From Terriglobia bacterium (GTDB lineage: Bacteria; Acidobacteriota; Terriglobia; UBA7540), in assembly GCA_035712365.1 (NCBI GenBank), contig DASTAW010000019.1:1-64000 (forward strand): DNA of 64,000 bases, written 5' to 3'. The notes beneath the pieces were generated by a model. That model was given only the letters and a program-made list of their open reading frames with translations, searched no databases and was not told the origin of the DNA. Positions 1 through 9,606 of this stretch are shown here, in pieces. The translations under genes and the position numbers were made by a program. How positions within the stretch are numbered: position 1 is the first letter of the stretch; every line of letters starts with the position of its first letter.

Positions 1-215
1 ACTCCCGTCTCGAGTGACGACTCATGGCAACCCTCCTCCATCTCCCTGGATTCGGGTTACACCTAAAACGGCGCGACGGGTTACATCCTTAAATGTCTCG
101 ACAGCCTCTCATCAGTTACATTTAACATGTCTCCATACGCAGGCTTGCGCGCAAAATCAGATTGGGCGTAGGATGCATGTCGGCCAGCAGGCCCGTCGCG
201 AGCGGGGAGAATCGA

Positions 216-2108
216 ATGAACAGACGGAATGCCGACAACCATGGAGTGATGCGCCTGGCGCTGGCTCTCATGTTCATCGCCGTTTTCATTCCGAGTCAGA
301 GCGGGACGCTTGAGGCCCAGCAGTGGCCGTACTACGGCGGCGATCCGGGAGGCTCGAAATACTCGCCGCTCAAGCAGGTGAACCGGGAAAACGTCAGCAG
401 GCTGCGCTTAGCCTGGGCTTACCATACCGGCGACGTCAGCGACGGGACAGGGAACCCGGTCCGGTCATCGTTTGAATGCACGCCGCTGGTGATCGGCGGC
501 ATTATGTACATCACCACGCCCTTTGCGCGCGTGATTGCACTTGAAGCGGAAACCGGCAGGCAGTTGTGGGCGTTCGATCCCAAGCTCGATAAGGAGAAGC
601 CGTACAACCTTTTCATCAACCGCGGCGCGGCCATCTGGCAGCACGGCGATGACAAGCGTCTGTTTTTTGGCACGCTCGACGGCCGGCTTTTTGCGCTCGA
701 CGCCGGCACCGGCAAGCCCATTTCGGGTTTCGGCCAGGGAGGCTACATCGACCTGAGAAAAGGAACCGCGGATGATTTCCCTGACCGCTTGTCCGGCCTC
801 TCGTCACCGCCGCTCGTCTATAAAGACCTGGTGATTGCCGGGTCGATCGTTTCCGACTCCGAACCGCAAGGCCCCAGCGGCGACGTGCGGGCGTTTGATG
901 TCCACAGCGGAAAGCTGGTGTGGCGCTTCCATATGATTCAGCGGCCCGGCGAAGCTGGCCGGGAAACATGGCCGGGCCCCGCCTGGAAGCAGCGCGGCGG
1001 CGGCAACGCATGGTCAATGCTGAGTTGCGACGTGAAACGGGGGATCCTTTTCGTCCCTGGCACATCCCCTTCGTACGACTACTATGGCGGCGACCGCAAA
1101 GGAAAGGACCTGTTCGGCAACTCTCTGATCGCCCTCGACGCCGCCACTGGAAAATTGTTATGGTATTACCAGCTTGTGCATCATGACATATGGGATTATG
1201 ACCTTCCAGCACAGCCCGTGCTGGTTACGGCACACCGTGACGGGCAGGAAATTCCGGCTGTCGCACAGGTCACCAAAATGGGTTTTGTATTCCTGTTCAA
1301 CCGCGTTACAGGTAAACCTCTGTTCAAGATTGAAGAGCGCAAAGTCATGGCAAGCGCCATTCCCGGTGAGCAGACCTGGCCCACGCAGCCTTTTCCATTG
1401 CTGCCCGCGCCCGTCATCCGTCAGACGTTTTCTCCCGATGAATTGACCGACCTCACGCCCGAATCGCGCGCCGAATGCGAAAGGGTGATGGGCGATGCCG
1501 GCCCCGGGGGGCTCTATCATCCGTGGGGGTTGAAGAACACGATTATTTTCCCCGGCACCAACGGCGGGAGCAACTGGGGCGGAGCGTCATTTGACCCTGC
1601 CACCGAGACGCTCTACGTCAATGCCATGGCAGAGGGAGAAATCGGCAAGATGAAGAAGGCGCGAGCGGGATCAGCCATCGCTTATCGGCTGGCGGGCGGG
1701 CGCTTCCAGGATTCCAACCGCAATTTCTGCGAAAAGCCGCCCTGGGGCCTGCTGACGGCCATCGACTTGAACAGCGGTAAATTCCGCTGGCAGGAGCGCC
1801 TGGGCGTGGTGGATGCGCTGCTGGCCAAGGGGGTTCCGCCGACCGGCTCCGCGAACCTGGGCGGCTCCATTGTTACGGCGGGAGGCCTGCTCTTCATCGC
1901 GGCGACCAATGACGGACGATTTCGCGCCTTCGACAAGGATACCGGCAAGGAATTGTGGGAGACGCGCCTTCCCGCCAGCGGCTTTGCAACTCCCATGACT
2001 TTTCAGGGCGAGAAAACGGGCAGGCAGTTTATCGTGATTGCGGCAGGTGGCGGCAACAAGTACGACGCGCATTTCGCCGATGCACTGGTGGCCTATGCGC
2101 TGCCTTAA
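216..2108 (+). CDS. PQQ-dependent dehydrogenase (quinoprotein glucose/alcohol dehydrogenase-like)
   Basis: A 630-residue exported quinoprotein of the eight-bladed beta-propeller family, which oxidises sugars or alcohols in the periplasm and passes electrons to cytochromes. A hydrophobic signal segment covers about residues 12-34. The mature N-terminus has the family pattern YYGGDPGGSKYSPL, and repeated blade motifs such as 'ALDAATGKLLW' and 'AIDLNSGKFRW' recur along the chain. The C-terminal 'AAGGGNKYDAHFADALVAYALP'-type closing blade is typical of membrane glucose dehydrogenase relatives. ATG 216 is preferred over the upstream 162 because GGGGAGA lies just before it. A multiheme cytochrome gene follows within about 20 bp, a plausible electron acceptor. 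The exact substrate cannot be read from sequence. Confidence 0.88.
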   Translation: MNRRNADNHGVMRLALALMFIAVFIPSQSGTLEAQQWPYYGGDPGGSKYSPLKQVNRENVSRLRLAWAYHTGDVSDGTGNPVRSSFECTPLVIGGIMYITTPFARVIALEAETGRQLWAFDPKLDKEKPYNLFINRGAAIWQHGDDKRLFFGTLDGRLFALDAGTGKPISGFGQGGYIDLRKGTADDFPDRLSGLSSPPLVYKDLVIAGSIVSDSEPQGPSGDVRAFDVHSGKLVWRFHMIQRPGEAGRETWPGPAWKQRGGGNAWSMLSCDVKRGILFVPGTSPSYDYYGGDRKGKDLFGNSLIALDAATGKLLWYYQLVHHDIWDYDLPAQPVLVTAHRDGQEIPAVAQVTKMGFVFLFNRVTGKPLFKIEERKVMASAIPGEQTWPTQPFPLLPAPVIRQTFSPDELTDLTPESRAECERVMGDAGPGGLYHPWGLKNTIIFPGTNGGSNWGGASFDPATETLYVNAMAEGEIGKMKKARAGSAIAYRLAGGRFQDSNRNFCEKPPWGLLTAIDLNSGKFRWQERLGVVDALLAKGVPPTGSANLGGSIVTAGGLLFIAATNDGRFRAFDKDTGKELWETRLPASGFATPMTFQGEKTGRQFIVIAAGGGNKYDAHFADALVAYALP

Positions 2109-2129
2109 TCACACTTGTCGAATGGTCTG

Positions 2130-2675
2130 ATGGCACGAAACGCTCGAAACCGGGTGCGGATGCGGACGCGTTGTACCGTCGCGTTCTTCCTGGTTGCAGC
2201 GGTTGCTGAGGCTACCTCGGCAGGTGGCGCGCAGGCCGGACGTAATGCTCCTGGGCCGGTGTTGCAACCCATCCCTTTTAGCCACAAGCTGCATTGCGAA
2301 AAGAACATCCCTTGCGTGCTCTGCCACACGACGGCCACTACGGGCGAAACCGCCGGCCTGCCCACGGCGGAGGTCTGCATGGCCTGCCATCAATCTGTCG
2401 CCGCCGGAAGCCCAGCCATCCGCAAAGTCGCGAGCTACGCCCGGCAGCACAAACCGGTTCCCTGGGTGCGCGTTTACAAGATCCGGGACTTTGTATTCTT
2501 CAGCCACCAACGCCACGCCAGCGCGCGAGTAGGTTGCGCGGCATGCCACGGCAAAGTGTGTGAAAGTGACGTGCTGAAGCAGGAAATAAAATTGTCGATG
2601 ATGTTCTGCGTCGGCTGCCACAAAACCGAAAAGGCAACGGTGAACTGCGATGCCTGCCACACGCTTTCCATGTGA
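2130..2675 (+). CDS. Exported pentaheme cytochrome c (cytochrome c3/c7-like)
   Basis: A protein of about 181 residues with a hydrophobic export signal near the N-terminus and five CxxCH heme-binding motifs: CVLCH, CMACH, CAACH, CVGCH and CDACH. This matches the cytochrome c3-like multiheme family, small periplasmic electron carriers. It starts about 20 bp after the PQQ dehydrogenase and is probably co-transcribed, so I infer that it accepts electrons from it. The start is uncertain: ATG 2130 and ATG 2160 are both possible, and the latter leaves a cleaner signal peptide (MRTRCTVAFFLV). Confidence 0.85.
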   Translation: MARNARNRVRMRTRCTVAFFLVAAVAEATSAGGAQAGRNAPGPVLQPIPFSHKLHCEKNIPCVLCHTTATTGETAGLPTAEVCMACHQSVAAGSPAIRKVASYARQHKPVPWVRVYKIRDFVFFSHQRHASARVGCAACHGKVCESDVLKQEIKLSMMFCVGCHKTEKATVNCDACHTLSM

Positions 2676-2753
2676 CATAAAGCGGTGCGAAAGGCACAAA
2701 CATCTGCCCGCAGCGTCACAAGGGCTTCCGTGGCCGACCTACCGAAGGTTCTT

Positions 2754-2847
2754 GTAGCGCCGCCGTCTCGGCGGCATTTATCGAGGCCGGTCCCGCTTGG
2801 CGGGATCGGTGCTACGCGAAAACGTCACTATATTTTGCAATCCTCAT
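2754..2847 (+). repeat. REP/MITE-like palindromic element, copy 1
   Basis: The 62-bp core at 2754-2815 begins GTAGCGCCGCC and ends GGTGCTAC. It folds into an outer stem enclosing two hairpins, GCCGCC-gtctc-GGCGGC and GGTCCCGC-ttg-GCGGGATC. About 30 bp of flank (GCGAAAAC...CACTATATTTTGCAATCCTCA) is shared with a second copy at 15070-15163 in the same orientation. It lies between a convergent pair of gene ends. The shape resembles REP elements moved by REP-associated transposases, but no such transposase is in the window. Confidence 0.75.
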
Positions 2848-4061
2848 TAAATCTTCATCTTCAGTAATCGCGCTGCGTTCTCGTAATAAACCTTGCGCAG
2901 AATGCTGTCGGGCAGGCCGATTCCGTAGATCTGCCAGCGGCCCTGCGGCGGCTTCGGCGCGGGAGCGTAATCGAAATATTCGTCCTCGGTTTCAAAGAAC
3001 CGGCAGTATATCTGATAGAGCTTGTCGCCGAAAATCTGTTGAGGAGTGACGTCGCCGAAAGGCGGCGGCACGGCGTCGGTACCGAATATGATGCGGTCCT
3101 GATACTTGTCAAAAAACTTGCGGGAATTGCGCGGCTGGCGGCCCAGTTCGTTGATGCGCGCCGCCGTTTCCACGTGCACGTTGGGAAGCCGGTCGAGCAG
3201 CGCCGCGACTTCTGCAAGGTTCCCGGCGAGGCTCGCGACGTGGAGCGCCACAAATTGCGTCTGCGGATGGCGGGCGAAGACGCGGGTCCGCGCGTCCAGC
3301 AGTTCCCGCTTGCTGGGAAAGTCCTTGCCGTAAAAAGACCAGTCGGGGTGATTGTTCAGTTCTTCGTAGCGCTCGTTGAAGCGATTGGTGGGCAGGAAGA
3401 AGGCGTCGGGATCGGCGGTATGCATTACCACGGGCATCCCGAGGCTTCCGCAGGCTTCCCACATGGGATCAAAGCGCCGGTCGTCGATCTTGACCAGCGG
3501 ACCCGAGGTGACGTTCTGACGCAAATAGAGGCCCAGGGTCTTAAGGACCTTCAATCCTCTGGCGCCGGCCTGGTGGGCCTTTTCAATGGCATCGGCCTGG
3601 AATTTCGGATAACCCGGTTGATTTGTTTTCGGGTACCACGGCTCGGTGAAAACGAGGAAGCGGTCCGGGTGCGGAGTGTGAAATTTCCGGACGGCATCCA
3701 CCAGTCCCTGCCCGAATCCGCCGGTGACGTCCACAAGAGTGTGGATGTTGCAGCGGTCCATCACGGCGAGCAGATTGGCGGGCTCAGCCAGAAAGTGCAG
3801 CTTCTCGCTCATGGGCACGCCGTTGGTATTGACCGCGGCAAACGAAAGGTGCGTGTGAATATCGATCACCGGGAACTTGGCCCGCTCGACGTCAGTGGCC
3901 GGAACGGTCAACATGCTTTTCGGCTGAAACTCGCTGAGATAAATCTGCGAACCTTTGCCATGGGCGGGCTGTGACGTGTGAGATTGCGCGGCGCGGGCCG
4001 GAATTCCGGGCCTGCCCACCAGCGTGGCCCCCATCATTCCAAGCCATTGTCTTCGATCCAT
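2847..4061 (-). CDS. Exported amidohydrolase (TIM-barrel metal-dependent hydrolase)
   Basis: A 404-residue amidohydrolase-2 type protein. The metal-binding H-x-H motif sits in 'IDIHTHLSF' (about residues 67-74), a later His in 'VVMHTADPDAFF', and the catalytic Asp in 'IIFGTDAVPPP'. Residues 1-26 (MDRRQWLGMMG...) look like a Tat-type signal. ATG 4061 is preferred because upstream codons add unrelated sequence. Such enzymes hydrolyse or decarboxylate small carboxylates, lactones or aromatics; the substrate is unknown. It is transcribed divergently from the DUF4091 gene, with about 180 bp between them for both promoters. Confidence 0.85.
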   Translation of the reverse strand: MDRRQWLGMMGATLVGRPGIPARAAQSHTSQPAHGKGSQIYLSEFQPKSMLTVPATDVERAKFPVIDIHTHLSFAAVNTNGVPMSEKLHFLAEPANLLAVMDRCNIHTLVDVTGGFGQGLVDAVRKFHTPHPDRFLVFTEPWYPKTNQPGYPKFQADAIEKAHQAGARGLKVLKTLGLYLRQNVTSGPLVKIDDRRFDPMWEACGSLGMPVVMHTADPDAFFLPTNRFNERYEELNNHPDWSFYGKDFPSKRELLDARTRVFARHPQTQFVALHVASLAGNLAEVAALLDRLPNVHVETAARINELGRQPRNSRKFFDKYQDRIIFGTDAVPPPFGDVTPQQIFGDKLYQIYCRFFETEDEYFDYAPAPKPPQGRWQIYGIGLPDSILRKVYYENAARLLKMKI

Positions 4062-4241
4062 AATGCCTGTGGTCTCTCCTATGGTGTAGAATTCCGCTTC
4101 CAGAGTAATCTGAAGATTACTCTTGCCCAAGTCGCACGTCAACGAAGTAGTTGGTAAGCATCCGTAAACCCGGCAGGCCGTTTTCGATGCTCCATGCCGC
4201 ACGGCCGAATGCCCCGCACTTCGCGCACAGGAGATGCTCTA

Positions 4242-6644
4242 ATGACTCGCCACAGATCGCTTCCGCTCATCGCGCTGTTGCTGGCTGAAATTCTTTTCGT
4301 GCTGACCGCCGCCAACGCCCAACGTACAAACGGCACGTTGCAGGCGTGGGACGTGGGCCCTGACATGCGTCTCACTCCCGCCAGCGTGCAAACCGAGAGA
4401 GGCCCCGAGGCGAGCGCCGAAGCTTTCCGGAACGAAATCGTCTCCATGCAACTTGCCGTTCGCGCCGGTCAGACGCTCGGACCGTTCAAAGTAACTTGCG
4501 AAGCTTCGGACGACGCCGGCCCGAAGGCGCTTCCGTGCGGCTGGATGGAGATTCGCTATCCCGGGTACGTGCCGGTGGTCGAGCGCGGCGAACTGATGGC
4601 GGACCCGCTGCTCACCTCGCCACCTGCGGAAATCAAATCGAACTGGACACAGGGAATCTGGCTCACCATTTCCGTTCCTGCGGATGCCAATCCGGGTGAT
4701 TACAAGGGCGCGCTCAAGGTCGAAGCGGGCGGCGAGAGCAAGCAGATTGACCTGTCCCTCCGCGTGCTCGATTTCACTCTGCCCGGCATGAAGAAGGGCG
4801 ATTTTTATCTCAATATCTGGCAGGACCCGGCCGCCGTGGCGCGCGTCGCCAAGGTGCCCCTATGGTCGCCTGAGCACTGGAAACTGCTGGAAGCGTACAC
4901 CCAGGACCTCGCCGCCCACGGGCAGTGGTCCATCTCCACCAGCATCGTCTATGATCCGTGGCGTTCGCAGACCGGCTTCGTCTATCCCTCCATGGTGGAG
5001 TGGCGTTTCCCGGGAGAATACCAGGCGGGGCAGGCGTCGAAATTTCGGTTCGACTTTTCCGTCTTTGACCGCTACGTGGAAATGATGATGAAGGCAGGCA
5101 TCGACAAGTCCATCCAGTGCTTCTCGATGGTGGACGGCCCGGGCCCAACCTCGCTTTGCAACATTGGATACATTGACACCACCACCGGCAAGTTGCGAGT
5201 GTGTCCCACCCACGTTGGCGATGCGGCATACAAGGACGCCTGGGGAGCTTTTCTGCCGGCGCTGGTGAATCATCTCAGGCAGCATGGCTGGCTTGATCGA
5301 ACCTACATCGGCTTCGACGAAAAGCCGCAAGCCATCATGAAAGGAATCTTCAGCGTCCTCAAGGCCAACGCGCCCGAACTCAAGATAGCGCTGGCGGGCG
5401 GAAGCTCGAGCGAGGAATCCGCCACGGCCGGCGACCTGATCCTTCATTACGGAGCGCTCTCGCGGCGCGATGCCGTCCGCAAGCTGCTGGAAGAGAGGCG
5501 CGGCGTGGGGCCAACCGCTTTCTACACGTCGTGCGACACGGCCTCGCCGAACACCTTCATCTACTCGCCGCAATGGGAATCCCGCCTGTTGCCGTGGATC
5601 ACGTTCCAGCGCGGGCTTGCGGGCTATACGCGGTGGGCCTATCAGTCGTGGCCGGATGACGTATGGCAGCATCCTGAAAGCCGCTGGCATTCCGGCGACA
5701 GCTTCCTCGTTTATCCGGGTAAGAACGGCCCCATTGACAGCACACGCTGGGAGCTGCTGCGCCAGGGAATCGAAGATTACGACGCTCTAGCGATACTGAA
5801 ACAGAAAATTGCAGATTTGCGCCAGACTTCAGGCCATTCCGAAGAGGCAGCAAGGCTGGAAGAACGCATGATGGGAGCAATCCGCGGGGCAGTCTACCTG
5901 AACAGGTGCCAGGGCGTCGCCAGCCCCGGGCTTTCGCGGCTCGAAGTCGATGCTCTTTTAAGCGAGTCTGAAGGGAGACAAAGCATGAATTATACGAGCA
6001 ACGCCCGGATCACTTCAAAATTTTCGCCCGAAGATTTTGTCCCCGACGGCAATCTCGATAAACAGGCGTGGAAGACGGTCGATTGGGTGGTGATGGACCA
6101 TGATGCGTCCGGCCAGAAGCATTACCCGCAGTCCGCAACCGAAATCGCCACGCTGTGGACGCCGTATTACGTCTACTTCGCCTATCGCTGCAAATACGAA
6201 ACTCTGAATATCTACAAGGACGCGAACCCGGCGGCCGAAAAGTGGGGACTCTGGAACCGCGATGTGGTGGAGGTTTTCATCAACGCCCAGCCCGAGCGCG
6301 TGAACCATTACTACGAGTTTGAGGTGTCACCCAACAACCTCTGGATCGACCTCGAGATCAACAAGGACCACTCGCCTTTCAACGACGCCAACTGGGACTC
6401 CGGTTATGACCACGCCACGCGCGTCGATGCCGAGCGCCACATCTGGACCTGCGAGTTGCGCATTCCTGTTGCAGCACTGGGAGCAAAGGGAATCGTTGCC
6501 GGTGCGGAGTGGCGCCTCAACCTGTTCCGTGCTGACGGGCAGGGGGAAGACCACCAAAGACGCTTCCTCTCCTGGAGCAGTATTCCGGGGGGCGGCACCT
6601 TCCACGTCCCAACGCGGTTTGGCATCATTCAATTTGTTAAATAG
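4242..6644 (+). CDS. DUF4091 glycoside hydrolase-like protein with C-terminal CBM9-like domain
   Basis: An 800-residue secreted protein. A signal peptide is evident (LPLIALLLAEILFVLTAANA). Residues about 30-180 form a beta-rich N-terminal domain, about 180-570 match the DUF4091 TIM-barrel-like family (motifs 'YIGFDEKPQ', 'YTRWAYQSW', 'RWELLRQGIEDYD'), and about 610-800 resemble the family 9-like carbohydrate-binding domain ('WTPYYVYFAYRC', 'RDVVEVFI'). ATG 4242 is supported by AGGAG about 9 nt upstream. Probably degrades or binds polysaccharides outside the cell; no biochemical assignment is possible from sequence. Confidence 0.85.
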   Translation: MTRHRSLPLIALLLAEILFVLTAANAQRTNGTLQAWDVGPDMRLTPASVQTERGPEASAEAFRNEIVSMQLAVRAGQTLGPFKVTCEASDDAGPKALPCGWMEIRYPGYVPVVERGELMADPLLTSPPAEIKSNWTQGIWLTISVPADANPGDYKGALKVEAGGESKQIDLSLRVLDFTLPGMKKGDFYLNIWQDPAAVARVAKVPLWSPEHWKLLEAYTQDLAAHGQWSISTSIVYDPWRSQTGFVYPSMVEWRFPGEYQAGQASKFRFDFSVFDRYVEMMMKAGIDKSIQCFSMVDGPGPTSLCNIGYIDTTTGKLRVCPTHVGDAAYKDAWGAFLPALVNHLRQHGWLDRTYIGFDEKPQAIMKGIFSVLKANAPELKIALAGGSSSEESATAGDLILHYGALSRRDAVRKLLEERRGVGPTAFYTSCDTASPNTFIYSPQWESRLLPWITFQRGLAGYTRWAYQSWPDDVWQHPESRWHSGDSFLVYPGKNGPIDSTRWELLRQGIEDYDALAILKQKIADLRQTSGHSEEAARLEERMMGAIRGAVYLNRCQGVASPGLSRLEVDALLSESEGRQSMNYTSNARITSKFSPEDFVPDGNLDKQAWKTVDWVVMDHDASGQKHYPQSATEIATLWTPYYVYFAYRCKYETLNIYKDANPAAEKWGLWNRDVVEVFINAQPERVNHYYEFEVSPNNLWIDLEINKDHSPFNDANWDSGYDHATRVDAERHIWTCELRIPVAALGAKGIVAGAEWRLNLFRADGQGEDHQRRFLSWSSIPGGGTFHVPTRFGIIQFVK

Positions 6645-6690
6645 GGATGCTGGACGTGGAGACGCCCCGCCGGGGGTGTCTCCACAAAGT

Positions 6691-7683
6691 CTATGCCCAG
6701 CAGACGTGGTGTTGGTCAATGTCCAGGTGGCCGACGAGCCTTTTGGTCAGCGGCTCAGTAGAGGGCGACATCTGCTGCCGGATGCGGTCCATCACTTCTT
6801 CGTCCAGCCGCGTAAAGCGGCGCAGCAGCGACGCGTTGTGATCAATGTCCTCTACCTTCGGCATCCCAATCACTCCGGTAGTGACCGGCAGGCTCACCGA
6901 ATAGCTGAGCAGTTCATTGATATTGGTCTTGCCGGGGCCGTCGCCCAGCAGAAATTCCTGCCCCGTGATCTTCATGGCAATGATGCCCAACTTCTTTTTC
7001 TGCGCCGCCGGCAGCGCCGTTGCTTCGAATTTCCCATTGCGCGCCGCATTCAATGCCATCTGCACGCAATCCAACGGATGCCGCTCGATCGCTTTGGTCA
7101 TGGTGGGGCCGTCGGTGTGGCTGGTCATTCCAATAAAGCGGGTCATCTTCTGCTCTTTGGCCTCGATCAGGCCCTTCATAGCGCCGTTGGGAGACTCAAT
7201 CTGTGCCAGGTCATCCGCAAAACCCAGGCTGTGGATGTGCACCAGGTCCACATGGTCCATGTCGAGGCGCTTGAGGCTGATTTCCAAATCTCGCATGAAG
7301 CCGTCGCGGGTCCGTTGCTCGATTTTCGTGGCCAGAAAGATTCCCTTGCGCCGCGTCTTCAGGACCTTGCCAATGCGCCGCTCGCTTTCACCAGCGGGGC
7401 TGCCATAGGCGTGGGCCGTGTCAACATAGGTGATCCCCAGATCAAGAGCGCGGTTCAGCGCCGCCAACGACGCCTCTTCGTCCTTGTACATGCCAAAGCG
7501 GCTGCCGCCGCCGAAAGCCAGGATTGAAACGCTTTCACCCGTCTGTCCGAGCATCCGGTGAGGGAGGCGCTCAACCGTAGCGCCTTCCGCCGTTCCGTGG
7601 AGGCCTGTCAGCATTCCTACGCCCGCTGCGCTGCCAATTGCAAGGCCTTCGAGGAATTTCCTGCGGGAAACATCCTTGCTCAT
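6691..7683 (-). CDS. Tat-exported aldo/keto reductase
   Basis: A 330-residue aldo/keto reductase with an N-terminal twin-arginine signal (SRRKFLEGLAIGSAAGVG). The family tetrad is visible: Asp in 'YVDTAHAYG', Tyr in the same motif, Lys in 'LATKIEQ', and His in 'DLVHIHSLG'. NAD(P)H-dependent reduction of carbonyls in a (beta/alpha)8 barrel is the known chemistry. A Tat signal fits a protein folded with its nucleotide cofactor before export. It converges with the DUF4091 gene (46-bp gap). The substrate is unknown. Confidence 0.88.
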   Translation of the reverse strand: MSKDVSRRKFLEGLAIGSAAGVGMLTGLHGTAEGATVERLPHRMLGQTGESVSILAFGGGSRFGMYKDEEASLAALNRALDLGITYVDTAHAYGSPAGESERRIGKVLKTRRKGIFLATKIEQRTRDGFMRDLEISLKRLDMDHVDLVHIHSLGFADDLAQIESPNGAMKGLIEAKEQKMTRFIGMTSHTDGPTMTKAIERHPLDCVQMALNAARNGKFEATALPAAQKKKLGIIAMKITGQEFLLGDGPGKTNINELLSYSVSLPVTTGVIGMPKVEDIDHNASLLRRFTRLDEEVMDRIRQQMSPSTEPLTKRLVGHLDIDQHHVCWA

Positions 7684-7922
7684 AGTCTGCTCCTTTGCCG
7701 GAAAAATTTGCCTTCGGGAACCGCGAAGGCGAATCGGGTCCGCTGATCGTTCTCTCTGCCCCTATTGACCGCAGTTTACCTTAAGATTTTGGCATTTGCG
7801 ATAGGAATTTCCAGATTATGCCGCATAATGCTGTGGCTCCTGAACTGCCTCATTCTGAGGTCAATCAGCAGGGCTGATCGCAGACATTACAAATCAATTT
7901 CTGCTCCACCCTACCATACTCT

Positions 7923-9167
7923 TTACTTGCCTTTGGGAGTGGCGACGGCGATAACCGAAATCTGTTCAGCGCCCGGCACACCCGTCTCGAAATTCTGCTG
8001 CAAGGTCGTGCGGGCCGGGAACATTCCCTGGAAGAATGTTTTGTAAAGGCCATTCATCTGGCCGTAGTCCGGCATTTCGCGCAGGTAGATCGTTGACCAC
8101 ACCACATTCGAGAAATCCATATCGGCTTCCTCCAAGCCGTCCAGCAGGTTCCTCATTGACTGCCGAAGTTGTAAATCGAATTCGCCGGTAACCAGACCCT
8201 GGCCCGGAATAAATCCATCCTTGGCGGAGAGATAAAGCGTATTGCCGTAAAGGATGCCCGGACTCGCCGTCGGACTCGGAGGCATATTGCGCGGCTTCAC
8301 CGCCTTGCGCTTCGCGAGGTCTGCGCCGGCGATACAACTGAAAACGATGTGCCCACCTTCCGGAAGGCCCACAACGTTGATGGTGCCCCGACCGGGAGTA
8401 TTGCCAAATTCAAAAGTGCTGGCGTAAACCTTGTTCATCGCACCATAAGCCTGCCTGCCGCCAGCCTCCATGTATGGATTGACCCACACAACATTCTGAT
8501 AGCTCATGTTGGCTGCCTTCAGAACCTCGCCAACATTGTCGAGGGCCTGCTTGACTTCACCCGCAAAGTCCGAGGGACGATTGCCCGTCACCAGATTGCC
8601 GTCTCCCTGCGCTGACATGTAGAGGACATCTCCTGCGAGGATCGCCGGAGGATCGAGGTGCGGGCCGCGCTTCCATCCGGACGGCCAGATCTCACGCCGC
8701 TCCTGCGTGTCCGCAACGGCGATGCAATTGACTTCCACCTTTTGCCCGACAGGCAGCGCGGCAACTTGCAGGATGGTCCTCGCCGGAGGGTTCGCGCCGA
8801 TGGTGTTCCAATAGGCCTGGTTCATGGCCGACAGGTTGCCCATGTCGGTGAGGTAGACGTTCAGCCACACGATATTTCCAAAGTCCATTCCCGCTCCGCG
8901 CAGCACATTCTGCAGGTTCTGAAGCGCCTGGCGGAACTGGCCGGGAAAATCCTCCGGCACGTGGCCCGCAGCGTCTAAAGAACCCTGGCCGGAAACGTAC
9001 AGGGTGCCACCTGCCAGGACGGCGGGAGTGTAGGGCAGATTGTTGGACTTGTATCCGGCAGGATAAATGGTCTTCAGCACCTGATCCTGAGCAAAAAGTG
9101 AATGGTTAAAACCATGGGCAAAAAACAGGAGCAGCAGGACGCAGCTTCGCTTCAACAAGTTTCTCAT
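7923..9167 (-). CDS. Exported triple RidA (YjgF/YER057c/UK114) domain protein
   Basis: A 414-residue protein made of a signal peptide (about 1-25) and three consecutive RidA-like domains, roughly residues 27-150, 160-285 and 290-412. Each has the fold's hydrophobic motif: 'AVLAGGTLYVSGQGSLD', 'AILAGDVLYMSAQGDG' and 'GILYGNTLYLSAKDG', followed by 'QALxNVxxVLxAAxM' helices. Single-domain RidA proteins form trimers that deaminate reactive enamines/imines, so one chain with three domains could be a pseudo-trimer. The start is set by GAGGAGCG six bases before ATG 9167. I did not verify that the catalytic Arg is kept in each domain. Confidence 0.85.
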   Translation of the reverse strand: MRNLLKRSCVLLLLFFAHGFNHSLFAQDQVLKTIYPAGYKSNNLPYTPAVLAGGTLYVSGQGSLDAAGHVPEDFPGQFRQALQNLQNVLRGAGMDFGNIVWLNVYLTDMGNLSAMNQAYWNTIGANPPARTILQVAALPVGQKVEVNCIAVADTQERREIWPSGWKRGPHLDPPAILAGDVLYMSAQGDGNLVTGNRPSDFAGEVKQALDNVGEVLKAANMSYQNVVWVNPYMEAGGRQAYGAMNKVYASTFEFGNTPGRGTINVVGLPEGGHIVFSCIAGADLAKRKAVKPRNMPPSPTASPGILYGNTLYLSAKDGFIPGQGLVTGEFDLQLRQSMRNLLDGLEEADMDFSNVVWSTIYLREMPDYGQMNGLYKTFFQGMFPARTTLQQNFETGVPGAEQISVIAVATPKGK

Positions 9168-9288
9168 TCGACGCTCCTCGTTCCAACTACAGTTGGGGAA
9201 ATGAACTGCCAGCAAACTCCGGACGTGTACACGCGGGCGCTGCCGGACGGCCACCGTGGATCATTCATTGCTTATAAAGGCGCAAAAA

Positions 9289-9363
9289 TGGTGGGCGATA
9301 CAGGACTCGAACCTGTGGCTTCCACCGTGTGAAGGTGGCACTCTACCGCTGAGTTAATCGCCC
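9289..9363 (-). tRNA. tRNA-Val (CAC)
   Basis: The minus strand reads GGGCGAT...ATCGCCC-A-CCA, with a complete cloverleaf: D arm AACTCAGCGGTAGAGT, anticodon stem CCACC/GGTGG around loop TTCACAC (anticodon CAC), and T arm with GGTTCGAGTCC. The CCA tail is encoded (9289-9291). Confidence 0.96.
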
Positions 9364-9552
9364 GTGGTTATTCAAAATAGCAGATTTCGCCGCTGGGGTC
9401 TAGGGCGGCCCCATGAGGAGATAAGCAGCACGCCGTGGGGGCTTGACCTACAGGCTTTCCATGGAAAGTTGAGTTGCTATGATTAAGCACAGCGTGTCAT
9501 ACTATGAATTGAATGTATAATATCTATCATGTACACTTTTAGATCAAGCCAA

Positions 9553-9583
9553 GAAAAAAGCCCGCCGAGCTGCGACGGGCTTG
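9553..9583 (-). terminator. Rho-independent terminator of the 9607-9954 gene
   Basis: On the minus strand the stem AAGCCCG / CGGGCTT is followed by TTTTTTC, placed 24 bp after the stop codon of the upstream minus-strand gene. Confidence 0.85.
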
Positions 9584-9606
9584 ACGCGACGGGAGTTGTT
9601 CCTGGC

